DNA of 64,000 nt from Sphingobacteriaceae bacterium (GTDB taxonomy: Bacteria > Bacteroidota > Bacteroidia > Sphingobacteriales > Sphingobacteriaceae): NCBI GenBank assembly GCA_014380615.1, contig JACMJM010000044.1, forward strand, positions 1 to 64,000, read 5' to 3'. How positions within the stretch are numbered: position 1 is the first letter of the stretch; each line of letters opens with the position of its first letter. Shown here piece after piece: positions 53,097-62,360 of the stretch. The position numbers and the translations under genes are program-made. The notes beneath the pieces were generated by a model. It saw only the letters and a list, made by a program, of their open reading frames with translations. It was not told the DNA's origin and made no database searches.

Positions 53097-53534
53097 TTAA
53101 CTTTTCGTTGCTGTTAATTGAGTTCCGGCGAGGTTAAGGGCATAAACTTTTAACGCCAGGGCGGTGCCTCCGCCAATCGGCTGACTACTTACCGTGCCGT
53201 CAGAACCAAAGGTTGCGCCATGCGAACTGCATTGTATTTTATTTGATGACTGTACCCAATTTAGCTGTCCGTTTGCATGCGTACATAATGCCTGGGTGGC
53301 AATAAACGAAGCCGCTGCGTTTCCCGGAGCAACTCTGAAGAATAGTACACCATTGGAGGTTGTCTGACTGCCAACTGATGCCAGGGCCGAAATATCAACG
53401 CTTACCTGATTGCCATTTCCGGTAGCAGGATCCGGGTCTCCGTCACCTTTTTTTCCGCAGGACTCAAAACAGGTACCCGCACATACCAGGGCCAGGCTGA
53501 TGCCGAGGGTTTTTAAAAATTCGTCTCTTTCCAT
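53097..53534 (-). CDS. Rieske [2Fe-2S] protein, predicted exported
   Basis: Starting at MERDEFLKTLGISLAL gives a 145-residue protein; an in-frame extension upstream overlaps the preceding gene. A hydrophobic N-terminal segment (CAGTCFESCG) suggests export and perhaps lipidation at one of its cysteines. The Rieske motif is complete, CTHANG and CSSHG about 20 residues apart, so a [2Fe-2S] cluster with two Cys and two His ligands is expected. It is the last gene of the sigma-anti-sigma-YceI-DUF5777 operon and adds an electron-transfer element to it. The partner is unknown. Confidence 0.82.
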   Translation of the reverse strand: MERDEFLKTLGISLALVCAGTCFESCGKKGDGDPDPATGNGNQVSVDISALASVGSQTTSNGVLFFRVAPGNAAASFIATQALCTHANGQLNWVQSSNKIQCSSHGATFGSDGTVSSQPIGGGTALALKVYALNLAGTQLTATKS

Positions 53535-53538
53535 AACA

Positions 53539-54471
53539 TTAATAAATTTTAGATTGTATATCCGGGTTGTTTGATTTTTTGAGGCTGAAGTTTCTTGAAA
53601 TGGTAAATCCGAATCGTACCCCTCCGTCATTCCATGATTTTTGCGTATCAGGTAGAAAATTGTTTTCTATGATGTATTCAGAATTCATAAAGTTGAGTGA
53701 GAAAACATGTCCCCCTGTTTCGATTTCGAGGCCTACTCCCAGTGGATTAAAGTAATTATCAAAAAGAGTTTCGGGCCGACCGAAAGCGTTCACTAACTGA
53801 TAATCGGCTACAAATGACAGTCGTTTACTAAGTTTGAACCTTCCGGCAAATCCCACACTAAACATGTTCTGATTATCGCCGGGAGCCACATGAAGCGACC
53901 GTAACAAATAGGCAGGAGAAACCTGCAGCGACAGATGCTCCGAAAACTTCCTGGCAATCATAGCCTGAAAAAGATAGCTTGTTCTGGTAGAGTCGTCGTT
54001 AAACTCATTTACAAAGTTTTCCTTGCGGGCAATTATGCCTGCCTGTGCAAGCAGGGTAACCGTTACCGGTGATTTTCCAAGTGCTTGTTCAATCGCTTTT
54101 TGCTTTACAAAAAAGTTAAAAAGTTCATCGTATTTGCTTCTGCCGATACCAAGCGTTGTTTTGTTGGTTAAACCGTAATCAAAGCCTATGTACAAGTCGG
54201 TTGCAACATCCAGTCCGTACAAGGTATGCGAACCGCCAAAAGAGCCTCCCACATCACCAAAATGATGCCTGATGCGCATATCCAAATCATATCTTTTTTG
54301 AGTTTCACTCGAGTGGGATAACACAACCCGTGTTGATTTAAAAGTCGCTGATACTATATCGCCAGTGGTTTTAGCTGAATCAAGCGAACGCAATAGAGAG
54401 TCGGCATCCTGAGCATTGAGCCTGAACGAAATAAGGGCTAATAAAATAGCCGTTGTAAAAAATTTAGACAT
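53539..54471 (-). CDS. DUF5777 family beta-barrel protein
   Basis: The 310-residue protein has a signal peptide (ending RLNAQ) and a mature part full of alternating beta strands. HFGDVGGSFGGSHTLYGLDVATDLYIGFDYG is characteristic of DUF5777. It is probably a small outer-membrane beta-barrel. It is 6 bp after the YceI gene and 4 bp before the Rieske gene, so the three are one operon. No function is known for the family. Confidence 0.85.
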   Translation of the reverse strand: MSKFFTTAILLALISFRLNAQDADSLLRSLDSAKTTGDIVSATFKSTRVVLSHSSETQKRYDLDMRIRHHFGDVGGSFGGSHTLYGLDVATDLYIGFDYGLTNKTTLGIGRSKYDELFNFFVKQKAIEQALGKSPVTVTLLAQAGIIARKENFVNEFNDDSTRTSYLFQAMIARKFSEHLSLQVSPAYLLRSLHVAPGDNQNMFSVGFAGRFKLSKRLSFVADYQLVNAFGRPETLFDNYFNPLGVGLEIETGGHVFSLNFMNSEYIIENNFLPDTQKSWNDGGVRFGFTISRNFSLKKSNNPDIQSKIY

Positions 54472-54477
54472 ATAGTT

Positions 54478-55035
54478 TTAAGGATTTAGTGTGGCGTCGA
54501 TACTTACTTTTATAACCTCGGCTATTTTGGTCATCACCAGCCGTGGTATTTTAATTTTATGATCTACACAGGCAACGTCAAAGCTAGAGCTAAGCTGAAT
54601 TTTGCCGTTTGCGACTTTTAATTTTCCGGGAATAGTTCTCTGTTTGGCAACGCCATGAATTAAGAGTGTTCCGGTGGCGGTAACATTATGCTCTCCGTCT
54701 TTGCTAAGATCTATAGGTTGATTTACCTTGCCGTTAAATTTCGCATACGGGTATTTGTCGCTTTCCATATAATTTTCATTAAAATGCTCCTGCATCAGTC
54801 CCTTAGAAAATTCAAAACTTTTAATAGGAACCTGGAAAGCTATTTCGCCGGTTTTTGTTAAAAGAACGGCTACGCCTTTTTCAGAAGCGGCTTTTATATC
54901 TTCAATAGGAGTAGATGAAAAGAATCTTACTTTAGCGGTTTTCGTTGTTAGGTTCTGCCCGTACGATGGCAGATAAAGTGCGGTTAAAACCGATAAAATA
55001 AGGAGTGCTTTACTTAATTTTTTTACTGAGATCAT
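54478..55035 (-). CDS. YceI family protein
   Basis: The 185-residue protein has a signal peptide (1-26, ending PSYGQ) and a lipocalin-like beta-barrel typical of YceI. Motifs are KVRFFSSTPIEDIKA and GTLLIHGVAKQRTIPGKLKV. YceI proteins bind polyisoprenoids or other amphiphiles in the periplasm. It overlaps the upstream anti-sigma gene by 26 bp and is in the same operon. Confidence 0.88.
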   Translation of the reverse strand: MISVKKLSKALLILSVLTALYLPSYGQNLTTKTAKVRFFSSTPIEDIKAASEKGVAVLLTKTGEIAFQVPIKSFEFSKGLMQEHFNENYMESDKYPYAKFNGKVNQPIDLSKDGEHNVTATGTLLIHGVAKQRTIPGKLKVANGKIQLSSSFDVACVDHKIKIPRLVMTKIAEVIKVSIDATLNP

Positions 55036-56233
55036 AAGTTAGATTTAAAGAAATTCCACTTGATTTTAAACGCACGTTCCCTTCGCCAACTCCGCCTAAA
55101 GGAAGTTTAACATAAGGTTCTATGCCCCACAGCAATTGGGATGATTTAGGCTTTATCTGATAAATAGCAGAAAAACTTAATACGCTTAAATAGTGCTGGT
55201 TAGCATTTTTTTTAACCAACAGGTAGTCTTTATAACCAGCGTAAGGTTTGTAGCGGAAATTATACTCCTCTTTAAGCATCAGGTAAGATGAAAGGCCTGA
55301 GGCTATTTTAAACTGTTTATCTGAGGTTTTTAATATTGCGTACGATGCCTGTAACGGTATTTCTAAAATATTACAAGAGGCATCAATTCCTTCCAACTTA
55401 TCAGCCCTCGAAGGATTTTGCATCGCATAATTATAGCCGTTAGCCGCATAATATTTTATTCCGTATTTCGCACCGGTACTTAATGTTACTTTATTACTGA
55501 GGCCAAAATTTAACATGATTCCGGTATTAAGTGTTCCTTTATCTCCCGCTAAGGAATTAATAGAACTCGATTCGGGTCCGGCCAATAAGGTTAAGCTTAA
55601 TGCAAGCTTTCTTCGTTTTTCAGGCTTGTTTTTTTCTGCCGCGGCAGATGAATCAACAGGATTATCTGACGGAGGGTCTAAATTCTTTTGCTGCTCAGTC
55701 AGTGATGGGTCTGATGTAGTTGAAACCTGTGGATGAATGCTGCTGAGTGTTAAAGAGCTGTCGGGCTTTTTAATCTCCGGATTAATGATTAAAGCATGTT
55801 TTTCACCAGGCTCGGTGTTTTTAGAAGGTTTGGTATTAATCGTTTTGCTTTTCGCTGAGGCCTTAAACTCATTTATCGGGTTAATTATAGCTTTTTTTAT
55901 AGGCGCATCTGTTGCATTTTGTGACATAACCGGTACTTCATCTTTAGAAGGATTTATTTCATCAGCATTAAATTTGGGCCCTATATCTTTTTGTTCCTTA
56001 ACCTGTTTGCCCGAGTTGTTATCAGGGATATCCCTGTTCGTTAATAAAAAAGCAGCCCCGGAAAGCATCAGAAAGAGAAGTAAAAAACTACTGTTCCTGA
56101 TAAAGATAATCCGATCCCGCCTGCGAAGCTTCTGCTCCATTTTATCCCAGGCAGATTCGTCGAAATCATAATCAAATGATTCCGCCTTTTGCTTTAATAG
56201 CTCATCGAACTGCCTGTCTGATATTTCTTTCAT
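55010..56233 (-). CDS. Predicted dual membrane-spanning anti-sigma factor (Dma-like) with C-terminal beta-barrel
   Basis: The 407-residue protein begins MKEISDRQFDELLKQKAESFDYDFDESAWDKME, a cytoplasmic anti-sigma-like segment (1-41). An inner-membrane helix (about 42-65) follows. Residues 70-205 are low complexity, rich in Asn, Ser, Thr, Pro and Lys. The last 200 residues (from KLALSLTLLAG) show repeated amphipathic strands, end in LNLTYDLSKKIK and look like an outer-membrane beta-barrel. The order matches dual membrane-spanning anti-sigma (Dma) proteins of Bacteroides thetaiotaomicron. It overlaps the sigma gene by 4 bp. The topology is inferred from sequence. Confidence 0.75.
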   Translation of the reverse strand: MKEISDRQFDELLKQKAESFDYDFDESAWDKMEQKLRRRDRIIFIRNSSFLLLFLMLSGAAFLLTNRDIPDNNSGKQVKEQKDIGPKFNADEINPSKDEVPVMSQNATDAPIKKAIINPINEFKASAKSKTINTKPSKNTEPGEKHALIINPEIKKPDSSLTLSSIHPQVSTTSDPSLTEQQKNLDPPSDNPVDSSAAAEKNKPEKRRKLALSLTLLAGPESSSINSLAGDKGTLNTGIMLNFGLSNKVTLSTGAKYGIKYYAANGYNYAMQNPSRADKLEGIDASCNILEIPLQASYAILKTSDKQFKIASGLSSYLMLKEEYNFRYKPYAGYKDYLLVKKNANQHYLSVLSFSAIYQIKPKSSQLLWGIEPYVKLPLGGVGEGNVRLKSSGISLNLTYDLSKKIK

Positions 56234-56799
56234 GATACTTTAAACATACTTGTGCCCGGCTGATCGTCTTCTACCGCATTCAGCATCTCTTTTAATTTAT
56301 GCCGGGCCTTAAATAAATTTGATTTTGATGCTCCCACAGATATTGAAAGCATGTTGGCAATTTCTTCGTGCGTATAACCATCTATTACAAACAGGTTGAA
56401 AACTGTGCGGTATGTGGTTGAAAGTTTTTGTACCAGTTTTATAAGGTCGTCATAATTTATCCTTGATAATATATGCTCTCTTTCTTCGAGCTCATGACTA
56501 CTGTTTAATTCCTCCATCTTTGTTCGTCGTGATCTTTTCCTGTAATAATCTATCGAGGTATTAATCATGATGGTGCTAAGCCATGAGTTGAAGGCCCTGC
56601 TTTTGTCGTATTTGCCGATATGGGTAAATACCCGCATAAATCCGTCATTTACTATTTCAACAGCCTCTTCTTTATGTTCGGCATAGCGCAGGCAGATTTT
56701 CATCGAAAATCCGTAGTATAGCCTGTAAAGCTCCTTCTGACTTTTGCGGTCTCGGGAGCTACATCCGGATATAATATGTTGAAGTTGTGATGAGTCCAT
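56230..56799 (-). CDS. ECF RNA polymerase sigma factor
   Basis: Starting at MDSSQLQHIISGC gives a 189-residue ECF sigma factor. Region 2 shows YGFSMKICLRYAEHKEEAVEIVNDGFMRVFTHI, and region 4 the helix-turn-helix TYRTVFNLFVIDGYTHEEIANMLSISVGASKSNLFKARHKLK. It should recruit RNA polymerase to promoters of its own operon when released by the adjacent anti-sigma protein. It is the first gene of a five-gene operon with overlaps or gaps of at most 6 bp. Confidence 0.92.
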   Translation of the reverse strand: MDSSQLQHIISGCSSRDRKSQKELYRLYYGFSMKICLRYAEHKEEAVEIVNDGFMRVFTHIGKYDKSRAFNSWLSTIMINTSIDYYRKRSRRTKMEELNSSHELEEREHILSRINYDDLIKLVQKLSTTYRTVFNLFVIDGYTHEEIANMLSISVGASKSNLFKARHKLKEMLNAVEDDQPGTSMFKVS

Positions 56800-56874
56800 C
56801 AAATAATAACTCAATATAACCACAAGTACGAAACTTTGGCTGGCCCGGTTGCTTTAGATGGTGGAAAAATTCGC

Positions 56875-56906
56875 AAAAAAAAAGGAGCAGCACAGGCTAC
56901 CCCTTT
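56875..56906 (-). terminator. Terminator of pgi
   Basis: AAAGGAGCAGC / GCTACCCCTTT form an 11-bp stem with two G-T wobbles and a 4-nt loop, followed by a T run on the minus strand. It follows pgi by about 25 nt. Confidence 0.7.
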
Positions 56907-56931
56907 AATAATTAGCTGTAAAAGTTGTCGA

Positions 56932-58584
56932 TTATTCTTTTCTCCAGCTTTTATATTTATTAATTAAACCGTTTGTGGATGAATCGTGTGAATTAACCTT
57001 CATATCATTTTCCAACTCGGGCAGGATTTTATTTGCCAGCTGTTTACCCAGCTCAACTCCCCACTGATCGAAACTAAAAATGTTCCATATTATACCCTGA
57101 ACAAATATTTTGTGTTCGTACATCGCAATAAGCGCACCTAAGGTTTCGGGGCTAACGGTTTTCACCAGAATGGAGTTTGTAGGGCGGTTACCTTCAAATA
57201 CCTTGAAAGGAGCAAGCTTTTCGATTTCTGTCTGAGATTTGCCGGCTGCTTTAAGTTCGGCAACCACTTCTTCCCTGGTTTTGCCATTCATCAATGCCTC
57301 TGTTTGCGCAAAGAAATTTGATAACAGCATGGTATGGTGAGAGCCTATTTTATTATGTGATTGAGCCGGAGCAATAAAATCGCAAGGTATTAATTTAGTT
57401 CCCTGATGGATTAACTGGTAAAACGCGTGCTGCCCGTTAGTGCCCGGCTCGCCCCAAATTACAGGCCCCGTTTGATAATTTACAGGCTCCCCGTTTCTAT
57501 CGACATTCTTGCCGTTACTTTCCATATCTCCCTGCTGGAAGTATGCCGCAAAACGGTGCATATATTGGTCGTAAGGTAAAATAGCATGGCTCTCCGCCTC
57601 GAAGAAATTGTTGTACCAGATTCCCAGTAAAGCCAGAATAACGGGCATATTCTGCTCAAACTCAGCCTTGCGGAAATGCTTGTCCATGTCGTAAGCACCT
57701 TTTAAAAGTGCCTTGAAATTTTCAAAACCGATGCCCAAAGCTATAGAGGTGCCTATTGCGCTCCAAAGCGAATATCTGCCTCCAACCCAATCCCAAAATC
57801 CGAACATGTTTTTGGTGTCTATTCCAAATTCGGAAACTGCTTTGGCATTGGTAGAGAGAGCCGCGAAATGCTTGGCTACACCATCTTTGGATGCCCCGCT
57901 GTTTAGAAACCATGTACGTGCGCTATGTGCGTTAGCCATAGTTTCCTGCGTGGTAAAGGTTTTGGAGGCGATAAGAAATAAGGTGGTTTGCGGGTTTACC
58001 TTTTTTAGTACTTCAGCGATATGTGTACCGTCAACGTTGGATACAAAATGAATATTTAAATGGGTGCGGTACGACTTTAATGATTCATAAACCATAACAG
58101 GCCCAAGATCCGAACCTCCGATACCGATATTTACAATATCTGTGATTGCTTTCCCCGAATATCCCTTCCACTTCCCGGATATTACAGAATCGCAAAACAT
58201 CTCCATTTTATCGAGTACCGCTTTTACGTCGGGCATTACATCAACCCCGTCTACTACAAAGCGCTCGTTACCCTGATTACGTAATGCGGTATGCAGCACT
58301 GCCCGCCCTTCGGTCTCATTAATTTGCTCTGCGCTAAACATGGCATCAATGGCTTCTTTTAAACCACATTCTTTAGCCAGCTGAATTAACAATGCCATCG
58401 TTTTATCCGTTATTCTGTTCTTGGAATAGTCTAAAAGAATGTCGTTGAACTGAATAGAGAATTTATTGAAGCGATCAGTGTCCGACGCAAATAAGCCGCG
58501 CAAATGCTGTTCATTTACTTCTATAAAATGATCAGTCAGATACTGGTAAGCCTGCGTTTGAGTAAAATTTATTTTGGGAAGCAT
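56932..58584 (-). CDS. pgi: Glucose-6-phosphate isomerase
   Basis: A full-length enzyme of 550 residues interconverts glucose 6-phosphate and fructose 6-phosphate in glycolysis. Family signatures include [38 protein letters not shown] and VEGN-type [13 protein letters not shown], with catalytic Glu in the [12 protein letters not shown] region. No neighbouring sugar genes are in the same operon. It has its own terminator. Confidence 0.97.
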   Translation of the reverse strand: MLPKINFTQTQAYQYLTDHFIEVNEQHLRGLFASDTDRFNKFSIQFNDILLDYSKNRITDKTMALLIQLAKECGLKEAIDAMFSAEQINETEGRAVLHTALRNQGNERFVVDGVDVMPDVKAVLDKMEMFCDSVISGKWKGYSGKAITDIVNIGIGGSDLGPVMVYESLKSYRTHLNIHFVSNVDGTHIAEVLKKVNPQTTLFLIASKTFTTQETMANAHSARTWFLNSGASKDGVAKHFAALSTNAKAVSEFGIDTKNMFGFWDWVGGRYSLWSAIGTSIALGIGFENFKALLKGAYDMDKHFRKAEFEQNMPVILALLGIWYNNFFEAESHAILPYDQYMHRFAAYFQQGDMESNGKNVDRNGEPVNYQTGPVIWGEPGTNGQHAFYQLIHQGTKLIPCDFIAPAQSHNKIGSHHTMLLSNFFAQTEALMNGKTREEVVAELKAAGKSQTEIEKLAPFKVFEGNRPTNSILVKTVSPETLGALIAMYEHKIFVQGIIWNIFSFDQWGVELGKQLANKILPELENDMKVNSHDSSTNGLINKYKSWRKE

Positions 58585-58635
58585 ATGTTTAAATTTGGAC
58601 GAAGATAAAAATCCTGTATTAAATAATACCGATGA

Positions 58636-59433
58636 CTATGGGTTCATTGTTAGTTTATCGCCTTTTTTAATAGCGCAGCCTTTAAGTGTTTTACCGTTAA
58701 TAGTAACTTGAGCGGAATAATTGTATTTCCGGTCCGACATCCCATCGCCGCAGGTTTCTTTCGTAATTAGTACCCTCATTAGCTGTTTTCTGTCATTTGA
58801 AACTTCGTAGGTAAAGGTGTTTCCCGTTGATTTGGCTGCTTTGTAAGGAAAAACATAAGTTTTTTCAGAGCCTACATCCTTCAGCGCGATTATTTTTTCA
58901 GATGGGATAATATCAAGCGACCAGAACGGCTCATTTCCTAAAGCTATAAACTCGTAAGCAATGCACTCGGTGTTAAACGATTTTTGTTTGGCGGTTATAA
59001 CCTCAGTTACAGCTATTACATTCTCATATTCGGCAGCGTAGCCAATATTGGATTTTCCTTTTAAATATCCTTTTACTTCTGTATAAATGCTTTCGTACGG
59101 GTAGGCCAGAAAGCCCTCAGCTTTCGTGTAGCTGGCGGATAGTTTCTTGCTTTCATCTTCGAGCCAATAAACCTTTGAAGGATTATCGCAGTCGCGGAAA
59201 GTACTAACCTCGTTGCCGGATATGTAAAGGCCCTTAAATATTTTTATTTCTTGTTGGTTACTGGTCGCTTTTTCGGGTTGCTCGTCCGCCAAAATCTGTT
59301 GCGATGTATCCGTAAGAGTACCATCGGTTTTGATGCTGTCAACTACGGATGCGTCTTTAGGAATTGGAGTCTGGGAACAGGATCCAAATTCCAATAAGAT
59401 TAAAACTAAAAGTAAAAAAGCTGAAAATTTCAT
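58636..59433 (-). CDS. Putative lipoprotein with COG3650-like C-terminal domain
   Basis: The 265-residue protein has a lipobox (LLEFGSC, Cys19) and a low-complexity N terminus. An N-terminal region (about 65-150) resembles a NlpE-type fold (IFKGLYISGNEVSTFRDCDN). The C-terminal domain has GNEPFWSLDI and CGDGMSDRKYNYSAQVTINGKTLKGCA, the pattern of the COG3650/HslJ-like family found in outer-membrane lipoproteins. A sensor or copper/heat-related envelope role is possible but not shown. Confidence 0.75.
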   Translation of the reverse strand: MKFSAFLLLVLILLEFGSCSQTPIPKDASVVDSIKTDGTLTDTSQQILADEQPEKATSNQQEIKIFKGLYISGNEVSTFRDCDNPSKVYWLEDESKKLSASYTKAEGFLAYPYESIYTEVKGYLKGKSNIGYAAEYENVIAVTEVITAKQKSFNTECIAYEFIALGNEPFWSLDIIPSEKIIALKDVGSEKTYVFPYKAAKSTGNTFTYEVSNDRKQLMRVLITKETCGDGMSDRKYNYSAQVTINGKTLKGCAIKKGDKLTMNP

Positions 59434-59499
59434 TGCTATAACGTCTTACAATTAATAACAAAATTGTATAAATTGTTCTGGATGCCGATACCATCAGAA

Positions 59500-59752
59500 T
59501 TTCACGTAAAGGCCGCAATTTAGAACACGCTTGTGCTATAATTAGCTTTTCAGCTAGAATTTCTTTGTGCCCTTCGCGTGTTTTCTCCTAATTTTGCTTT
59601 GCAAGAACCCTTTTTTCTTAATTCACGCAAAGGCCGCAAAGCTAGAACACGCAAAGATCGCAAAGGCCTTGTTTGAGTGTTAAATTAGCTTTTCAGCTAG
59701 AATTTCTTTGCGCTCTTAGCGTGTTTTTCCCTTATTTTGCTTTGTGTGAACC
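59500..59752. repeat. Dispersed CGCAAAG-rich repeat, tandem copies
   Basis: The 336-bp gap between the two lipoprotein genes is filled by two head-to-tail copies (59500-59609, shortened and diverged; 59622-59752, full) of the repeat at 20026-20158, here inverted. Shared blocks include AGCTTTTCAGCTAGAATTTC, TTTGCGTGTTCTAG (reverse complement) and TATTTTGCTTTG. No gene was seen in it. Confidence 0.85.
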
Positions 59753-59770
59753 TCAAGCCAGGCCGATTTC

Positions 59771-60355
59771 CTAAAAATAAATGTCCACATAATCTGTAAG
59801 CATTCCACCCTCGCAATTTATCATATCCTGCAAACGCCAGTACTTTCGGTTTTTTGTGGTTTTAAATATTTTGTTGCCGGTTCTTACACAAGGCTTGCCA
59901 CCATTTACCGTTTCTACAACTGATATTATTTCGCCTTTAAATTCTAAGTCTGTAGCAGAGATCTGTTTAATTAAACCTTTGATGCTGATAAAGTCTTTAT
60001 TTCTTCTGTTCTTTTGCGAGCCTTCAATCGAATACCAACCCCCTTCAGCGGGTTGAATATTAACACTTCCCGGTTCGTCCCAGCTTATCCATTGCAGGGT
60101 AAGGTCATGCTTGCCGGGCCTAAGTTTTCCGTCAGAATTACTCCTGGTCGTTTCAGTTTTTGGCTGTGGAGTTTCGGGCGTATCGATCACAACAGAATCG
60201 GTAGTGCTTTGTAATGCCTTTAAACTATCAACTTGCTTTTGAAGGCTGGCAGTTTTTCTTTTTAGAGCCTCAATTTCATTATTATCAGAATTAGTGCAGC
60301 CCGTACTAATTATAAAAATGAAAACTAAAAATTTAGCTAAGCGTATTAAGTACAT
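59771..60355 (-). CDS. Putative lipoprotein with coiled coil
   Basis: The 194-residue protein has a lipoprotein signal (FIISTGC, Cys20) followed by a short coiled coil (IEALKRKTASLQKQVDSLKALQ) and a C-terminal beta-rich region (GKHDLTLQWISWDEPGSVNI and KYWRLQDMINCEGGMLTDYVDIYF). No family is recognised with confidence. It may be an envelope protein of unknown function; Cys-containing segments (GKPCVRTGN, MINCEGG) may form a disulfide. Confidence 0.6.
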   Translation of the reverse strand: MYLIRLAKFLVFIFIISTGCTNSDNNEIEALKRKTASLQKQVDSLKALQSTTDSVVIDTPETPQPKTETTRSNSDGKLRPGKHDLTLQWISWDEPGSVNIQPAEGGWYSIEGSQKNRRNKDFISIKGLIKQISATDLEFKGEIISVVETVNGGKPCVRTGNKIFKTTKNRKYWRLQDMINCEGGMLTDYVDIYF

Positions 60356-60464
60356 ACATTAATAATATGTTTTTTGAGGTTTTGGTTTGCGATACACTTT
60401 GTGCTAAACCAAAATCATATAACTTTCTGTCAAAATTTTATAAACTTGCCATTAAAATTGTTTA

Positions 60465-60472
60465 TATATTTG
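60465..60472 (+). promoter_or_regulatory. Candidate -7 element of the HYC_CC_PP gene
   Basis: TATATTTG matches TAnnTTTG, 8 nt before the start codon. A TTG lies 16 nt upstream of it, closer than the usual 19-20. Confidence 0.4.
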
Positions 60473-60479
60473 CCTTGAA

Positions 60480-60917
60480 ATGAAATTGTTCCGTACTTAT
60501 ATCGTGCTTTCATTAGCCTTGCTGATTACCTTATCAGCAACCGGAATTACTATTTCATTACACCGCTGCTGTGGTTCGATAAAGCATTTTTCATTATTTG
60601 GCAGTGCCCCAGAGTGTAAAATGGCTGCCAAGCCCGCGCCAAAACCTTGCCCTGTTAAGTCTGGTACAGAAATTAAGAAAGATTCATGCTGTAACGATCA
60701 GCAGATCTCGCTAAATCAATCAAACGAAAAAACTACTCCCGCAACATCTCAACAGGTAAAAGAAAAAGAACAAAGCTTTGATGTTTTGTTTGTATATACC
60801 TTATTTAAAAATTGGTTTGGCTCTTCAGATCAGGACGAAAAAGATACCGATAAGCCGTCTCCCGGCTTGTTTATAGTCGAAGCACTTATTCTTCTGCTTC
60901 AGCAATTCAGAATATAG
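60480..60917 (+). CDS. HYC_CC_PP family exported protein
   Basis: The 145-residue protein has a signal peptide and then the family pattern: an HRCCG motif (LHRCCGSIKHFS), a later DSCCNDQ pair and a Pro-containing C-terminal helix. HYC_CC_PP proteins are usually encoded just upstream of heavy-metal RND pumps in Bacteroidota, as here. Their cysteine pairs suggest Cu+/Ag+ binding, which is inference. The gene is 145 bp before cusA. Confidence 0.85.
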   Translation: MKLFRTYIVLSLALLITLSATGITISLHRCCGSIKHFSLFGSAPECKMAAKPAPKPCPVKSGTEIKKDSCCNDQQISLNQSNEKTTPATSQQVKEKEQSFDVLFVYTLFKNWFGSSDQDEKDTDKPSPGLFIVEALILLLQQFRI

Positions 60918-60955
60918 GATTTACTGAGTGGCTCGCCTTGTCTTGGTGTAGCCCG

Positions 60956-61017
60956 TTTGTCATCCCAAAGAAGGAGAGATTTCACTTTGAATTTCCCCCC
61001 TTGGCCGAAATGACAAA
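60956..61017. repeat. REP-like inverted repeat between HYC_CC_PP and cusA
   Basis: TTTGTCAT and ATGACAAA bound a 62-bp element with CCCAAAG...AGGAGAGATTTCA inside, like the GTCATTTCGA-type dispersed repeats of Sphingobacteriaceae. It carries no coding signal. Confidence 0.6.
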
Positions 61018-61061
61018 ATTGTTTTTAAAACTATATTCATTATCATTTATTATTAATTTTC

Positions 61062-62360
61062 ATGATAGAGAAACTGATTGCTTTCTCATTGCGCAACAGG
61101 TTTTTAGTACTCCTGCTTTCGTCGGCGATATTTATCGGGGGGATTTATTCCGTACAAACCAATAAGATCGACGCGATACCGGATTTATCCGAAAACCAGG
61201 TTATTGTTTTTACCGAGTGGATGGGCAGAAGTCCTCAACTGATAGAAGACCAGATAACTTACCCTTTGGTTACTAATCTTCAGGGTATGCCTCAGGTAAA
61301 ATACGTACGTGCCAGCTCGATGTTCGGGATGAGTTTTATCTATGTCATTTTCGAAGACGAAACAGACATTTATTGGGCAAGATCTAGAGTGCTCGAACGA
61401 TTGAACTCTCTGGGGAGCGCTCTTCCGCAAGGTGTTAACCCAACTATGGGCCCTGATGGTACGGGTGTAGGACATATTTTATGGTATACACTCGATGCTC
61501 CCGGCATGGATTTGGGAGAACAGCGCGCTATCCAGGACTGGTACGTGAAATTCGCTCTTCAAAATGTGAAGGGGGTGAGCGAGATCGCGTCTTTTGGCGG
61601 ATTCCAGAAGCAATACCAGATTAGTATTGATCCTAATAAGTTGAGTTACTATAAGCTCAGTGTGACGGATGTTATGCGATCGGTAAACACCAACAACAAT
61701 GAGGCCGGAGGGCGCAAATTTGAAATGAGCGAAATCGGGTACATCATTAAAACAACCGGTTATCTCCAGTCCATCGAGCAAATCGAAAATCTCTCTCTTA
61801 AAACCCAAAACTCAATACCCGTCCGCATTCGCGATATCGCAACGGTCGAAATGTCGGGCGAAAGCCGCCTGGGAATATTCGACTATAACGGCGAAGGTGA
61901 GGCTGTAGGCGGGATCGCGGTTTTAAGGTACGGGGAGAATGCTGATGAAGTGATAGGCCGCCTTAAAGAAAAGATGAAGGAAGTAAGCAAAGGCCTACCT
62001 GCCGGAGTAAAATTTAACATTGTATACGATAGGGGCGAACTAATCGAAGAGTCTATCTCATCAATTAAAACCACGCTTATCGAGGAAATGATTGTAGTAT
62101 CACTTATCGTGCTCGTTTTTTTGCTGCACTGGCGCAGTGCCATAAGTATCATTATTCAAATTCCTATTACCATAGCGGCCAGTTTTATTTTGCTTAACGC
62201 TTTCGACATCAGCTCCAATATCATGTCGCTAACCGGCATTGCCCTGGCTATCGGAGTAATAGTAGATAACGGAATTATAATGGCCGAAAACGCTTATAAA
62301 CACCTTGCCGTTCGTCAGGCGGAATTAAATGCTTTACAGAAAGGAGGCTCTGATGTTTAA
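61062..62360 (+). CDS. cusA: CusA/CzcA-type heavy-metal efflux RND pump, N-terminal part
   Basis: The 432 residues make up the first half of a CusA-type RND transporter: the first transmembrane helix (LIAFSLRNRFLVLLLSSAIFIGG), a periplasmic porter domain and helices 2-4, ending soon after VDNGIIMAENAYKHL, whose acidic residue belongs to the proton relay. Family motifs are NKIDAIPDLSENQVIVFTEWMGRSPQLIEDQI and PQVKYVRASSMFGMSFIYVIFED. Full-length members have about 1040 residues or more. Here the frame ends in the cytoplasmic loop before helix 5 and a second frame takes over. It should export Cu+/Ag+ or divalent metals together with the second part. Confidence 0.9.
   Translation: MIEKLIAFSLRNRFLVLLLSSAIFIGGIYSVQTNKIDAIPDLSENQVIVFTEWMGRSPQLIEDQITYPLVTNLQGMPQVKYVRASSMFGMSFIYVIFEDETDIYWARSRVLERLNSLGSALPQGVNPTMGPDGTGVGHILWYTLDAPGMDLGEQRAIQDWYVKFALQNVKGVSEIASFGGFQKQYQISIDPNKLSYYKLSVTDVMRSVNTNNNEAGGRKFEMSEIGYIIKTTGYLQSIEQIENLSLKTQNSIPVRIRDIATVEMSGESRLGIFDYNGEGEAVGGIAVLRYGENADEVIGRLKEKMKEVSKGLPAGVKFNIVYDRGELIEESISSIKTTLIEEMIVVSLIVLVFLLHWRSAISIIIQIPITIAASFILLNAFDISSNIMSLTGIALAIGVIVDNGIIMAENAYKHLAVRQAELNALQKGGSDV

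Noticed and set aside
61062..62360. Insertion sequence or phage insertion as the reason for the split pump.
   Set aside because: The two frames overlap by 8 bp and no foreign sequence or repeats lie between them; a frame change or natural split is enough.
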